Assembly: GCF_963678635.1 (NCBI RefSeq)
Contig: NC_087068.1
Location: forward strand, 25,546,318 to 25,610,317
Length of the DNA stretch: 64,000 nt
From: Symsagittifera roscoffensis
Lineage: Eukaryota > Xenacoelomorpha > Acoela > Convolutidae
Direction of reading: 5' to 3'
Positions 1 through 12,782 of the stretch are shown here, in pieces (the stretch's first letter is position 1; the number at the start of each line of letters is the position of its first letter). The translations under genes and the position numbers were made by a program. The notes under the pieces are model-generated. The model ran no database searches, had not been told where the DNA came from, and saw nothing but the letters and a program-made list of their open reading frames with translations.

Positions 1-1419
1 GGTTTCGTGAGTCTTGATAGGGAAAGGAAGGGGCTCGAGTGTGAACTCGGATGGAATCCGAGGTCACGAAAAAGATTTTTTAACGAAACAAAGTATTGTT
101 ATTAATATGCTATAGTTATTATATAAATCAAAATGTTGCATGACAGTTTCCTGATCGGATAGGACAAAAGAAATTTTATTCACAAGCTTCAAAAGCGGAT
201 ATTTGAGGTGCAGGTATATGGAATTTTTGATTGCTGTTCAGCGATAGTGTGACAATTTTATATTGTGATGAATTTTGGGGTGTAGATAAACTTAAGTCTG
301 CAGCAAACTTCTGTAAATGACCACTGGCATTGTCTCTTGAGCAACACTCGGTATTCTGGGGACTCATTGGCAGGCGGCAACACGCGATGATGACATCGAA
401 CTTGAGTCCGGGGAGGATGTGCCAGTCGGTCATATTTGGAAGTTTGACCTTGAGGAACACGAACTACGTAATTTTGGTAAAAAATTTAATTTTTCAAAAA
501 TTCGAATTGAGCCTGTCATGCTCAATTTTCTCGCAAAAACTGAAAATCTCAGAAATAAAAGATCAGAATGACCGAATAACAATTGCGGGAAAGTACTTGA
601 AAAAGCAGCGGGAAATTGCTATTCGCAATTTCAAGATACAAAAAAAACGCGAGTAGAGCCGACTTATCCTGAAATAGGAGAAGAAACGATTGTGAAAGGA
701 GAACGTATTTATTCGAGGTGAACCAGAGTGAACCCTTAGTGGAAAGGTGGACAACTGGGGTGTCCCAATGGCTCAGACAAAAACTTCAATTCTTGAGTAA
801 AAACTTATTTCCCTTGTTGAAATTAATTAGTAACGAACTTCTCAAGTAATCATACTTAATTCTCGAGTTGCCTACCGATTTAGTTACTCCAATTCTTGAG
901 TGTGCTGGTATGTGAGTACCCAATTTAATTTTCTTGAGTGTGTTTTATGATTGTTATGTTGAGATAAGGAGAGTTTTAGGTTGATCCATCTGAAATGGAT
1001 CAAAGTTCCACTGTCTAATAAAAAGTAACTGTGCGGATTGTTCCGACCCTGTTTTTAACGGCGTTCGTGTATTTTGGGTATTTTGAGACCTAAGTATGGG
1101 GACGTTCTTTTTTTCTGGAGTGGGGGGGTACTTTGGTAGTGGCCTTTAAGCTGGAACGGGTTTTTAGTCTCATGTCGCAAGCGAACCGAATTGGCTTCGA
1201 CCGTTTTGAGATAGAAAAACACGAGAGATAGTGTCCCTGACTCTTGAGCCAATGGTTATAGGTCCATTTCCTTTTAAGCCTCATATGTGACCGAATTAGG
1301 CGTCTGTTACAAATTCACTTAGAGTTCGCAATCTTGAACCTTCGCTCTTTATTAAAGTCCATTGAAGTCCACTGCCTTATATGTAGGAAGCGCAAAGCCA
1401 AAACTGTCACACCTATGAT
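1..1419. repeat. 1.4 kb direct repeat, copy 1 (left end cut by window)
   Basis: This stretch matches 3658-5077 almost base for base, with scattered substitutions and small indels. The match stops after the bases TATGAT at 1419, where copy 2 continues into BEL/Pao integrase coding and copy 1 passes into unrelated sequence. The last ~100 bases are therefore BEL/Pao coding remnant. No intact frame was found elsewhere in it. It may be part of a 3.66 kb segmental duplication whose left part lies outside the window. Confidence 0.85.
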
Positions 1420-3657
1420 CGAGTACGGGGATCGAGAAGGAGGATGACTCGAGGCAATCCCTAGAGAATCACAGAAAACTTGATGAGATACGAAGATTCC
1501 ACAACAAGAAATTTGAAGAGGGGCATGATGTGCATCGCAACTTAGCCTTGGCTGAGGGTTACGCGAAACCCAATAAAAAGGGAGAGTATCAATACGTGTC
1601 TGGAGCGATGGGAATAGCGTACAATCCTTTCGTGAATTCAGAAACCGCAAGCGCTTACAGGAATCATGAGGTGGCGGAGATCTTGAATTTTTGGACGGAG
1701 AAGATAATCGTAATCAATTCAATGGAAAGGGAGAAACCGAGCCTGGGCCTGCTACTTGAGGCGACGCCAAAGGTGATAAGCGTACCGCGCTCGAGCAAAA
1801 GAGTAGAATTGAGGATGGGAAATGGAAATGGCATGATGACTACGATTTTGGGAACGGTTTGGAAATTGCTGAGACCTTCTTGGTGTCCCCATCCCCATAT
1901 GAAGAAGTCACGGAATGAGTGAGGCTAACACCAACAAAAGATGAGGATCTGGGAACGTTGGACGTGATACACAAATTGATTCTACCACAGAGTAAAGAGT
2001 CGGGCGGAGCAACGAGTAAGCTGGGATCAGTAATGAAGTTGGAACCTGGTAGCTGTCGTGACTTGACGTGCGGAGGCGGAGGGCACACCTGTGATGGACG
2101 ATCATGTGTCAGAATACAATCTTTTCAGGGAGAAGACCTAGTCACTTGGTTTGGTGACATAACAGAACGAGAGAAGAGCGAGGTGCAGATAATGGCTGAG
2201 TGCTATACGTACACTACAGTGAATATAGCAACGGCGGTGGGGTTCTTCTCTAGAATGTGTAGTCTGCAATCACTGGAGATGCTGGAGTCTGAACACCATT
2301 TGGTGACGGCGTTGAGCGTGGAGTCGTGGCCAGGGGCGTTGCAAACCACCCAGAAACTTATCAGAGGATGTAAAACTGGTCTAGAGGCGGAGATGGGATT
2401 TCCAGTGAGCGAAGCTTATGGGCTGTCTGTAAATGCAAAGTCCTTGGTAGGATCAGTAATGGCCAACGTATGTGGGAGCCCTTATCCATTGCACATGGCA
2501 ATGGTGGAGGTATCCAGCCAAAGGATACTAGTGGATAAAGCCTTCTCGGTACCCAAGTGCGTACGGCTGGCTCGAATGTCGCATCATTCACACAGACTAT
2601 TGAGGAAGATCCTGGGAACGATGCCAAGGGCACAAAGAGATAACTTGAGTGAAATCTGGGGAGAAGAACATTTGAGCTTAGGAGACGAAAACAGGAGTGA
2701 CTTTGAGAGACAGAATGCCATCGGGAAGCCGATGGGTAGAGTTCCAGTGCCGGAGGAGGATGATGTGATGCACGAGAAAATGATGGAACTAGGGCCACTG
2801 CTGGAAGCCTCGGGGGAACGCAATCTCCGAAGCACAGAAATTACACATGGGGAATGCCCATGTCATTGCTTGGCCTAGACAGTGTGGTACCCGGAGCATT
2901 CAAACCTTTGCTTAGTGTGGGATGTAGAAGAAATTCGGTCAATCGGGTTACCCGATCATCAGCAGAAGGTGACCATCTTGGTTGTAAGTACGATGTTGGC
3001 GTTGCGATGGATCGAAGAAAATGTAACGAAGTATAGGGAGTCGAAGACACCTACGGCGGAGTCGATACACGCTATAGATTACAGCGGGAGACTTGAGTTG
3101 TTTGAGACTGTATGCAAGGTATTCGCCATACCAATGGAAGTCAGGCACGTATGGAGCCGCATAATGTTCTTTCTGTGGTTTCGAGCGACGTTGACATCTT
3201 GGTTGTACATGGCAACGAAGGATCACATGAAGAAATACCAAAAGTAATATCGACAGTTCCTGGCGGAGATAGGTCCGGAAGCCTTCAGGAGACCTCTGCT
3301 AACCCATCGGAATGCGATCACAACAGGTTGGAAAAGAGTCGGTAGGGTGTCTAGAGACAATATCAAAGCAAGAGAATCGACACTGGAGGAGGACTTGGCG
3401 AAGAATGTGAGCTTGAGCCTGCACAATTCCTTTTGCTTGAACAAGGAATTGAAAACGAGAGGTTTACCGAATCAGGCAACGAGGTTGCAGGAGCAGAAGG
3501 AGTGGATGCGATCCTTCGAACAATTGAGAGCATGGGAAGAAATTGTGATCAGCTCTGATGATGAGGAAGCGCTACTAAGGCAGATCAAGGTGTCAAATTC
3601 ATCAGGTCCTGCACTTCGAAGGCTAGAAATACGACGTGAGCAGGGAGCTCAATGTGG
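1420..3657 (+). pseudogene. Decayed long reading frame of unknown family
   Basis: I do not recognise the product. One plus-strand frame is open from 1919 to 3673 apart from a TAG at 2876 and a TAA at 3245. The same frame looks coding-like (acidic, Pro-rich) for ~100 bases before a TGA at 1916. That gives roughly 600 codons with three stops, much longer than chance, in sequence clearly richer in GC than the AT-rich introns downstream. The predicted peptide has an acidic, Ser/Thr-rich first part and a hydrophobic, Trp-containing stretch around 3150-3230. Its base composition resembles the gypsy-related region at 48-55 kb, so a retroelement gag or accessory frame is my inference. A separate frame at 1530-1922 may be its 5' part after a frameshift. 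The apparent start at 1919 is GTG, so no real initiation codon is assigned. Confidence 0.4.
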
Positions 3658-5077
3658 GTTTCTTGAGTCTTGATAGGGAAAGGAAGGGGCTCGAGTGTGA
3701 ACTCGGATGGAATCCGAGGTCACGAAAAAGATTTTTTAACGAAACAAAGTATTGTTATTAATATGCTATAGTTATTATATAAATCAAAATGTTGCATGAC
3801 AATTTCCTGATCGGATAGAACAAAAGAAATTTTATTCACAAGCTTCAAAAGCGGATATTTGAAGTGCAGGTAGATGGAAATTTTGATTGCTGTTCAGCGA
3901 TAGTGTGACAATTTTATATTGTGATGAATTTTGGGGTGTAGATAAACTTAAGTCTGCAGCAAACTTCTGTAAATGACCACTGGCACTGTCTCTTGAGCAA
4001 CACTCGGTTTTCTGGGGACTCACTGGCAGGCGGCAACACGCGATGAGGACATTGAACTTGAGTCCGGGGAGTATGTGCCAGTCGGTCATATTTGGAAGTT
4101 TGACCTTGAGGAACACGAACTACGTAATTTTGTAAAAAATTTAATTTTTCAAAAGTTTGAATTGAGCCTGTCATGCTCAATTTTCTCGCGAAAACTGAAA
4201 ATCTCAGAAATAAAAGATCAGAATGACCGATTAACAATTGCGGGAAAGTACTTGAAAAAGCAGCGGGAAATTGCTATTCGCAATTTCAAGATACAAAAAA
4301 AAACGCGAGTAGAGCCGACTTATCCTGAAATAGGAGAAGAAACGATTGTGAAAGGAGAACGTATTTATTCGAGGTGAACCAGAGTGAACCCTTAGTGGAA
4401 AGGTGGACAACTGGGGTGTCCCAATGGCTCAGACAAAAACTTCAATTTTTGAGTAAAAACTTATTTCCCTTGTTGAAATTAATTAGTAACGAACTTCTCA
4501 AGTAATCATACTTAATTCTCGAGTTGCCTACCGATTTAGTTACTCCAATTCTTGAGTGTGCTGGTATGTGAGTACCCAATTTAATTTTCTTGAGTGTGTT
4601 TTATGATTGTTATGTTGAGATAAGGAGAGTTTTAGGTTGATCCATCTGAAATGGATCAAAGTTCCACTGTCTAATAAAAAGTAACTTTGCGGATTGTTCC
4701 GACCCTGTTTTTAACGGCGTTCGTGTATTTTGGGTATTTTGAGACCTAAGTATGGGGACGTTCTTTTTTTTGGAGTGGGGGGGGGGTACTTTGGTAGTGG
4801 TCTTTAAGCTGTAACGGGTTTTTAGTCTCATGTCGCAAGCGAACCGAATTGGCTTTGACCGTTTTGAGGTAGAAAAACACGAGAGATAGTGTCCCTGACT
4901 CTTGAGCCAATGGTTATAGGTCCATTTCCTCTTAAGCCTCATATGTGACCGAAGTAGGCGACTGTTACAAATTCACTTAGAGTTCGCAATCTTGAACCTT
5001 CGCTCTTTATTAAAGTCCATTGAAGTCCACTGCCTTATGTGTAGGAAGCGCAAAGCCAAAACTGTCACAACTATGAT
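3658..5077. repeat. 1.4 kb direct repeat, copy 2
   Basis: Near-identical to 1-1419. This copy keeps its junction with BEL/Pao coding: the zinc-knuckle-like residues CLMC of the integrase N-terminal region lie at its right end and reading continues to 5846. It is therefore the better guide to the original element structure. The remainder is AT-rich with no intact frame, and may be non-coding or decayed internal sequence of the BEL element. Confidence 0.85.
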
Positions 5078-5846
5078 GGCAGAGCTTCCAGTTGAAAGGC
5101 TTGGTTACCGCCAGCCTCCCTTCACAAATGGTGGTGTTGATTATTTTGGACCCTTTTACGTCCCAATCAGGAGGAAAAAGGGTATTAAGTGGAAAATTAA
5201 CCCCCCGGCAGCCTCGCATCACGGTGGTTCTTGGGAACGTCTCGTTCGGTGTTGTAAAAGGGTATTCTACGCACTAATAGGAAGCAGAAAGCTCACTCCC
5301 GAAGTCCTTGAAACAACTTTCTGTCTCGTAGAACAATCACTGAACGCTCGACCTATAACATCAGTAGGTGCAAGTCCGGATGGTTTCGAGGTGTTAACTC
5401 CTAATCATTTTTTGTTAGGCCGAAATGGTACAAGCTTCCCTTCTCTCTCTTTCCAGGAGCACTTCGACCACCGAAGGCAATATATCCGAGCGCAAAGCTA
5501 CGCCAACGCAATTTGGGGTCGTTGGCTGCAAGATTATGTGCCAGCGCTGAATAAACGCAGTAAGTGGCACTCCGATAGTGACGTTATTTTAAAAACAGGG
5601 GATTTAGTGTGGATTGTTGACGAAAGCAGCCCAAGGGGACACTACCCTCTGGCTCGTATAAAAACCCTTAATTACGGAAAAGACAACATAGCCCGATCCG
5701 CCGTAGTCACCACCCGCTCCGGGGAGCTAACTCGACCGGCCGTAAAACTCGCACCCGTTTTCGCTCCTTTGAGCGCGAAAGTGAAAAAGCTAAAATTAAA
5801 TTTTCTTAGACAAAAGGCCTTGAAAATTACAAGTTTGTCCAATTAA
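4992..5846 (+). pseudogene. BEL/Pao retrotransposon integrase, 3' end of pol, core deleted
   Basis: A 284-residue open frame reads as the C-terminal part of a BEL/Pao polyprotein. In order: a CLMC segment from the integrase zinc-binding region; the GVDYFGPF block with the first catalytic Asp (about residues 48-56); a PPAASHHGGSWERLV block with the catalytic Glu; LNARPIT and LTPNHFLLGR; and the C-terminal domain with GDLVWIVDE and SPRGHYPLARI. Between the first two blocks only about ten residues remain, where family members have roughly a hundred. The second catalytic Asp (SDNG-type block) is therefore missing and this copy cannot encode an active integrase. The start shown is only the first in-frame start codon; the true polyprotein began far upstream. 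The stop at 5846 looks like the natural end of pol. Confidence 0.85.
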
Positions 5847-6045
5847 AATCAGTTTGCCATCAAAAATGTTTATAGATTTTTGGGATTGTTGGAAACCGTA
5901 TTGCTAAAATGTTAATCGAAAAATGTTTAACTGATTGTTTTCAGATATTACTTATTCTTTATATTATCTGTTAAATTGCCGATTATTTACAGATGTTGAA
6001 CCAGGTGTTTTAGATCTTACAGGATACGAGAGTGCGGCACAATAG
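5847..6045. other. Sequence between two opposed BEL/Pao fragments
   Basis: AT-rich sequence after the integrase stop. It could contain 3' non-coding or LTR remnant of the BEL/Pao element, but I see no matching second LTR copy in the window. Confidence 0.3.
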
Positions 6046-7322
6046 TCAAAAACTAAGGCGAGTTGTCTGAGCCAATGACTGAAATTGAAGACGCTTGGCT
6101 GCTGAATACTGCTGTTGATGATGTATTGGGCCTACTGTTTTCGCCCAGAGTGGTAAAATTTGTTGGCTGCAATCTTTACGTTGAAATGTTTCCACGCGAG
6201 AACAAATGAATGAAAAAAATGCTAGAAGCGATTGTCTATGTTCAGTCGAAGGCATACCGAACTGATGTAGTCTGTTGATGTATGTAAACATGATGGTTGA
6301 CAATTATGTCTAGTCTACCAATTAACTGTTTGACTTCTTCAACACCACTTGCCTACATAGCCCTTTTGCATGAACACCCGGCGATAGCTTCATGGCGCTT
6401 CCAAGTGTCAGTGGTAGCAAGTGTGTAAAAATTTAGGCATCGGAGATTCACAGTAGCTTGGATGAAGCCAAAATACATGTTCCATTCAATCGGTGCACTT
6501 TCGCACTTGTCAATTTTGATCTTCGGTAGTCGTGAGCTCTGTGTAGTTGTTGAAGATGAAATAAGTGCAGGCTTAGCCGCGGTATTTATTTTTTGCATAT
6601 GGAGCGTTAAAGTGATTGGAGGAAACCGTAATACGGCAAAACTATTCGCAAGCGGAACGACTGTCGCGAGTTGCTGATAATTGCTTGGCAACTTCTAACT
6701 TTTCTCATTTAGTGTGATTGTGTTTGTTGACGAGAAAAAGGGCTGTTGCTGTTGAGTTGACCTGAATGTTGAGGAATTAGCGCTCATTTCGATAAGGGCA
6801 CTGGAAGCAGTTTGAAAATATGTGGATTTTGATTGCTGGAGGAGTCGTGTATGTGACAATGATGTTTCGCTTGAGTAGTCTTCTGTGCTCACTGACCAGC
6901 TTATTTACTTTGTCTTCAATTCCAATTTATGTTGACATGAATTTTTCTGGCTGAGATTCGTTTGTTGAATGGTGGATGAGGTAAGTTGCCGATTCCTCAA
7001 ATTGCTTTAGAAGTGACGAATATTCTGTTTTGAAGTTTACCAATTCAAAGACTGTTTCTTCTTCTGTGGTGATTTTGACAATTCGGCTGAAAAGTGGTTC
7101 GAGTCGTTTGACTAGAAGTTTGGAGTGTCCGAGTGTAGTTTTTGTAGTCATTTGATCGTTGAAATCAGGGTTGATTGCGTTGTTCGGAGTTGTTGATGCT
7201 GCTGTTGAGCTGTCGAATGTTGTAGTGGTGTCGATTGGTTCTGCTGTGACGGTTTTCTTTTTTTTTTCACCACAAAAAAGGATGAGAAGAGAAACCAAAT
7301 AACCTAAAATTTTCGACCTCAA
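6046..7322 (-). pseudogene. BEL/Pao gag remnant, antisense
   Basis: Read on the minus strand, this is a broken gag-type region. At 7322-6927 a 131-residue frame has a Thr/Ser-rich stretch and then a helical segment rich in Leu, Glu and Lys, as seen before the core of BEL gag proteins. At 6691-6353 a second frame has SRLPKIKIDKCESAPIEWNM followed by FIQATVN and HEAIAG, the pattern of the DUF1759 gag domain (LPKIxLxKFxGxxxEW...F...V...AI.G). A further decayed frame lies at 6303-6046. Stops and frameshifts separate the pieces. It runs opposite to the integrase fragment at 4992-5846, so it is a separate insertion or an inverted rearrangement. Confidence 0.6.
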
Positions 7323-10300
7323 ATAATAGAAAAAATGTTATCAGACCTGTACAGATTTGTATATATCTCCCTGATATTAGAAAGATAAAAAATTATCATA
7401 ACGCAATGAGGAATTTAAACCTTAATTCAAACTTTTAACGCAATGGTGACATTAATTAGGTAGTGAACCGGGAGAAACCAGAAACAAAGAAAATTAACAT
7501 CCGCAATTTTTTTAAGGTTTTGTTATTGCAAATTACGCTCGCGCAAATTGCTTTGAGGTAGAGCAGGGAATGTTTCTACCAAATCATAGCTTTGTTGAAA
7601 AGTTAAGTGCCAGAAAACTCAAGAATTGTTTGGAGTCTGTTATATTTAAAGCTTCTAACACAGAGGCGAAGAAGAGCTTTAAACAATTTGAAAAACAACA
7701 CAAACAAAAAATCATAAGTTTGAAAAAATGAAAAATGTTGAAAAAAGTATATTGAGCCAAAATTTTTGCATGACTAAAAAAACAAATAAAGATTCTGCTA
7801 GTTTTGTTTGGTTTTTCAAATTTTGTTTTGCTGATGCGGGACGGAACGCGCAACTTCAAAAATTGAACTTGTTCTAACTTGTTATCCTCTACTTAAAATA
7901 AATGAAAAGGTCAAAGACATAACATTTTTGTTGCAAAAAATAAGAAATCACCGCTTCTGCCAGAAAACTCAATTCTTGCAATCGGTTTCTTCGATTGAAC
8001 CCGTTATCTCGTATAGCGTATTTCTGCGTATTTCTGAAAAAAATTTGTGAAGTTTCTTGAAACTAGTCAAAAGTCAAAATGAAATCTAAAACGTCTTATT
8101 TTTTTTGCAAAACTAAGTCGTTGCCGCTGAGACGTAGAAGAATCACAAAGCCGGATTTCTCGAAAAAACACTAGCTTGAGAGTTGGCAGGGTAACTTTTA
8201 ATATTAAAAAGTTATCAGAAAACGGTAAAGTTTCAGGAAGGCTTTTTTGAAGACCAGTGAAACGGTAAACTTTTCCATTTTTTTGAAGGCCAGCGTTATG
8301 CGTAAACGTAATCACGAAAGAAAATTGGTTGTAGCCAACAAAACAGTAGGTTTTCAAAAAAACTTGTTTCGATTAAACCTATGGTATCCCATTTGCCAGG
8401 GTAATTATCAAGAAAAGTCAAAAAAAATTCAAAAACGGTCAACAAATCAAAAGTTTGACTTTTCCAAGATTCAAAGATTTTTAGTTAAAAAATTAAGCGT
8501 AGGTGCTTATTCAGAAAAAAAGTTTGCTCGACCTGTATTCTTGGTTGATTCGAAAAACTCAAATGTAAAAAAATATATTTGACTACTGCGAGGGCCATAA
8601 AATTTAGAGTAAAATTTGGACGCAGCCATTTATGCAGAGGAGCAATCCACAAACCGTTCTATCCATTGAAACCAAAATCGCAGATTTGAAAGTTTCATTT
8701 TCAAAAAAACTAAACAAATACGGGTTAAATGATTCCCCACAGACTTTTTCGAAGGCTGCAGACACTGCGGTAAAGTTGGGCGAGATAAAGGGACAATGCA
8801 GTCAAATTAAATGGTCCTCTCAATGATACCCTTTTTTATGAAAATCATTAGAGTAATTTTTGAATGTGGTAAAAGTGAAAAATTTTGTTTTCAATCTTTT
8901 AGATCATCACTTGCGATACAACCAACAACCAACAAAAAAAGTCGAAAAGATGGTAAATGTTAAAAAAGACTAAGTCTACAAACATTTTTGGATGTTTCGA
9001 TAAAAATTAACTTTTGACAAAAAGCCAAGTAAAACATTTGAATATTAAATTAACAATAGAACAAAATTTAAGACGCAAAATTAAAGCAGATAATTTTTGA
9101 GCAGACACCAGTTGAGCCTAGAAAATTGATTTTATGAAAAAAAACTTAGTCTACTCAGAAATACGATAACAAAACTTGCAACTACCATACTACTTGCTTA
9201 AGACAATAGTGACTTCGTGATTTTGTATCGAAGCCGAAATAATTTAATTTGAGTAGACAAATTCAAGTCCCACAAGTCGAATTTTACCGAAAAAAAAATC
9301 AAATTTATACATACTGGAAAAAGTAAGCTCCTGCTGGTAGTCGAGCACAAGACAATAGTGTACAAAAATGACCTCATTGCCTCCAGTCCAAGTGAGAAGG
9401 AACCTGACAGGTTCAAAAATAAGGCAAGTTCATTTTCTTGTGGGAAAACTTGTCCTGGGGAAAAATGTCTAGTTCCCGACTACAAGCCTCTTGCTATCGC
9501 AAGTGTTGAAGTATCCGAAAAAAAACTTAAGTGAACTACTACTTTAAAAAATGGTTTTAACTTTGTTCATTAAATTCGAAATTGGAAAAACATGTGGCTC
9601 TCTGAAAGTTATTTTAAAACTTGAATTATTGGAGTCGAGGATTGAAATCGAGCCCACCCTGACCTACATACTTTTTGAATTCTGCTTGACTTTATCGTTT
9701 TATATGAGCAAAAAAACTAGCACAAAACTAGCCCTATATGCTTATTTGGTTCGAAAACTAGCTTATCGTATATTACTACGCTCACAACGTTTTTTTCGAT
9801 ACTTACAAAAAATAGAAAACATTTTTGCTGAAGCTATGAGGCTGTAAAATTTATTCATAAAAAATTGATTTGTTTAGGTAAAATGAATAAACTTGAAATC
9901 CAAGCTAAGAAAACTAAATCAATCAATTTTTTAAACTTTTATTATATCTCAGAAGAAGAACGCAAGAAATTTGAATATCAAATTAGCAACGGAACAAAGC
10001 GAATAAAGAAAAACAGTTGACAATCTTTGAGCTTACTTTAGTTGAGCTGAGAAAAAATTCAATTTTATATGCAAAATTCGGTTAAGTTTACTACTTACCT
10101 GAAAATGCAAAACAACACTTGCCTTTGCAACGACAATGAAAACTGTTTACACCACAAAAAACTCAGTGGTGAACGACTAATACGACAATCATTGAGCTGA
10201 TTTTTTATTTTTGTAAATCTTTCAAGTTGTTTTGTAAAACAACAAATGCACTTGCAACTGCATTGAAAGCTGATTACATACTAGTGAAATCCGTGATGCG

Positions 10301-10594
10301 ACTTCTTGGCCGATAAAACTTGAGTAGACAGCAGTTAACTCGAAAAAAAATTTTTTTAAAAAATTCACATTTTCAAATCCCCCCTGAAACTAGAATGAAC
10401 AACACTTGTACTTTCAACTGCAATGAAAGTTGCTTACAGCACAAGCATTATCCCTAATGTGGCTCTTTAGCCGAAAAAACTTAATGCAGACAAACGAAAG
10501 TCCGACTCAATTTTGACCATTTTTTTGTAATTGCGTACATACTGTAAACATAGCTAGCAGACAGTAGCAAAAGAGTCAATGGACACAATTTAAA

Positions 10595-10755
10595 CAGAAA
10601 AAACTAAATGCCCTTAAAGCTTTTGGACTTTTTAGAGCAATTTAGGACAGGCACTTTTCGATAGAATAGACCCAATTTAAGAAAACTGGATCAAAGTGTA
10701 ATTTTTATTATTCGCTGGGAAATCTGAAAATTAAATTCCATTCTCGACTAGAAGT
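10595..10755. repeat. Dispersed intronic/intergenic repeat, copy 1
   Basis: Shares blocks such as aaatgcccttaaagc, cccaatttaagaaaactgg and ctgggaaatctgaaaattaa with 19978-20145 and 27030-27178. All copies are strongly diverged. No coding potential was seen. Confidence 0.55.
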
Positions 10756-12321
10756 CGATCATCGTACAGTAACTAGGCAAAAGAAATTCTGGCAAATTGC
10801 AAAAGATCAAACGAGCTTCTCTCCAAATATTTTTGGACGCTCCATTTCTCGACTAGCTTCACATTCACAAGATATTCTTAATATTTTATTGAAAAAATAT
10901 TTCAATTTACAAATAAACAAGCATTTTAGACTTTGAAAGACAAAAAGAGGATTGGGCCAAAACAAATCATTTGACGTAACCTTTCACACTGTCTCATTTC
11001 ATTTTTTTTTTTAAAAGATTTTTCTTACATATTGTGGAGACGAAATATAGATTGATTTAGTTTTGGTCATAAAAATCATGCAATTTCATTTAAATCTAAT
11101 CATCTATTGGCAAAATTTATATCGCCTCAATTTCGAAACTAAGTGAACAAATGAGCTGAGATAATAAATCGCATTCGTCTTTCACTTGGTTTCTGGTTTC
11201 TTTCAAAACACATTATGTATTCTTAGTTTATACTTAAGTCAGCATACTCATAGACGCAGATCAATAAGAACTATTTCTGGACTTATTCTCCAACAAATTT
11301 CGAATTAGTCCAATCATCCTGAGAAAATATGCTCAAAATTAAGGTCTCATCACAGCTCCGATAGTAGCAAAGAAAAACTATGAAACTAAAAATCGTGCAA
11401 CGAAAATACACATCTATGAATCAAAACATTAGTCAGTTAAGTATTGAAAACACTGCTACAAAAACTGTGAAGGGTTAAAACTTAGGTACCAATGTAGTAA
11501 CTATCACTGTTTTGTGCGAATTCATTATAACAACGAGGTTAATTCCTCGACCGCTCTGCCAAAATGAACGATAACATTTCGACCAAACTAAACCCAAAAC
11601 TTGGTCGAGGAAATTCCATACCATTGTTATATAATTATCAATTCTACAAGAAAATAGCAAAACTCAAAAAAGTTGGGCAAAATTAAATAGATTTAAATTT
11701 GAGTACAATTTGACAAGTTTTAATAAGGGTAGCGAAGGATTCGGTGGGACTTTATTGGCGTCACTAGCATTGAAAGCTCGTTAGGTCTTACTTTGACTCC
11801 TTTTGGCTTAATCGTCTCTTTTCTTCTTCTGGCTCACAAAACTTTCTCAATTGTTAAAGAAACAAGGTCACTCACTGCGTTGCCTAAAACAAATAATCGA
11901 ATGAAAAATTTCAATAAAATTTGATTTTGTTCCGACTTTCGATACGTTTTTTCTTCCGACAAATTTCAAATTTGTACCTAGCCATTTTTGACGGAATTTT
12001 TTTATATCATTCGAAAGGTATTGTTATCCTGAGCTCAAATTTAAAAAGATATTTTACCTGTGATTTTTTTTCGTAAAGTTACGGGGGTTTAAAGATTGCC
12101 ATTTTGGCTAATTTGGGACAATTAACGCGCGATATAATTCCCGCTATTCCCGCTATTAACGCGCTGTTAATCCGTCTTAGAAATTGTTCCAAATTGGTTG
12201 AACGAAGCTTATTTGCCATAATTGATTTGTTACAAGGAGCGAAATCTATCCTTTTGTACTTTATATGGCGTGTGGGGGGATGATTTTTATAAAAAAAATT
12301 TTAGAAAAAGAAATTTTTCAT

Positions 12322-12327
12322 TTTATT
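12322..12327 (-). promoter_or_regulatory. Candidate polyadenylation signal of Dishevelled
   Basis: TTTATT on the plus strand reads AATAAA on the minus strand, about 195 bases after the Dishevelled stop codon. The sequence is AT-rich, so a chance hexamer is possible. Confidence 0.3.
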
Positions 12328-12522
12328 TCATTTCATTTGTTTTTTCATGTTATTACAGCTCCATAAACCTTAAAAGGCAGTCGGAACATTCAGGGCTTTG
12401 CCCTGATACGAGCAGTCTTGTTCAATTTAAAAATCGAATCGAAAATTTTTTTGTTTATACTGACAAGGACTTTTTAACTATTCTCGATTTGTTGGTCGTG
12501 GATCAAATGATACCAACCCTGT

Positions 12523-12782
12523 TCACATGACATTCGCGAAGATTGAGTCGTTTGCTCCTTGGTGCTGATTGGCCACCACCGATTGGTTGGAGTTGGGCTG
12601 CGGGTGGAAATCTTTTCTCATCTGGTTGTGGGGTCCACCAGGGGAGTTGTTGTTGGGGTTTCCAGCGGAGTTGGGATTCATCATCAGCAGGGGCATCCTG
12701 GACTCGCTGAGGTTGCTGCTGCCCCCATACTGGTTGGCCATCTGATGATGGTGGTGATGATGGAGGGGAGTCATATTACTCG
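12523..12782 (-). CDS. DVL: DVL coding exon 14: C-terminus
   Basis: Codons 946-1031 and the TGA stop. A run of six His, then Asn/Pro/Met-rich sequence, ending NDSIFANVM. The last residues match the conserved FxxVM end of Dishevelled (EFFVDVM in vertebrates), a known ligand for its own PDZ domain. Acceptor TTTTAG|CGAG. Confidence 0.92.

Larger units (their letters stand above)
7323..12522. other. AT-rich region downstream of Dishevelled, no gene seen
   Basis: About 5.2 kb with only short frames of low-complexity composition on both strands. It holds diverged dispersed repeats. A motif around cttgcaactgcaatgaaag recurs near 10115, 10250 and 10405. The stretch at 10595-10755 is related to repeats at 19978-20145 and 27030-27178. 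The end nearest the Dishevelled stop should contain its 3' untranslated region. Confidence 0.55.

Noticed and set aside
2361-2798. 145-codon minus-strand frame opposite the decayed long frame
   Set aside because: Antisense shadow of a longer plus-strand frame with better coding character.
1-5077. The two 1.4 kb direct repeats as the LTR pair of one retrotransposon
   Set aside because: Both contain BEL integrase codons at their right edge and copy 2 continues straight into coding sequence, which an LTR would not do.
7584-9847. Several 60-110 codon frames in the 7.5-9.9 kb region
   Set aside because: Lys/Phe/Ser-rich translations of AT-rich DNA with no domain, no conserved neighbour and no splice context.
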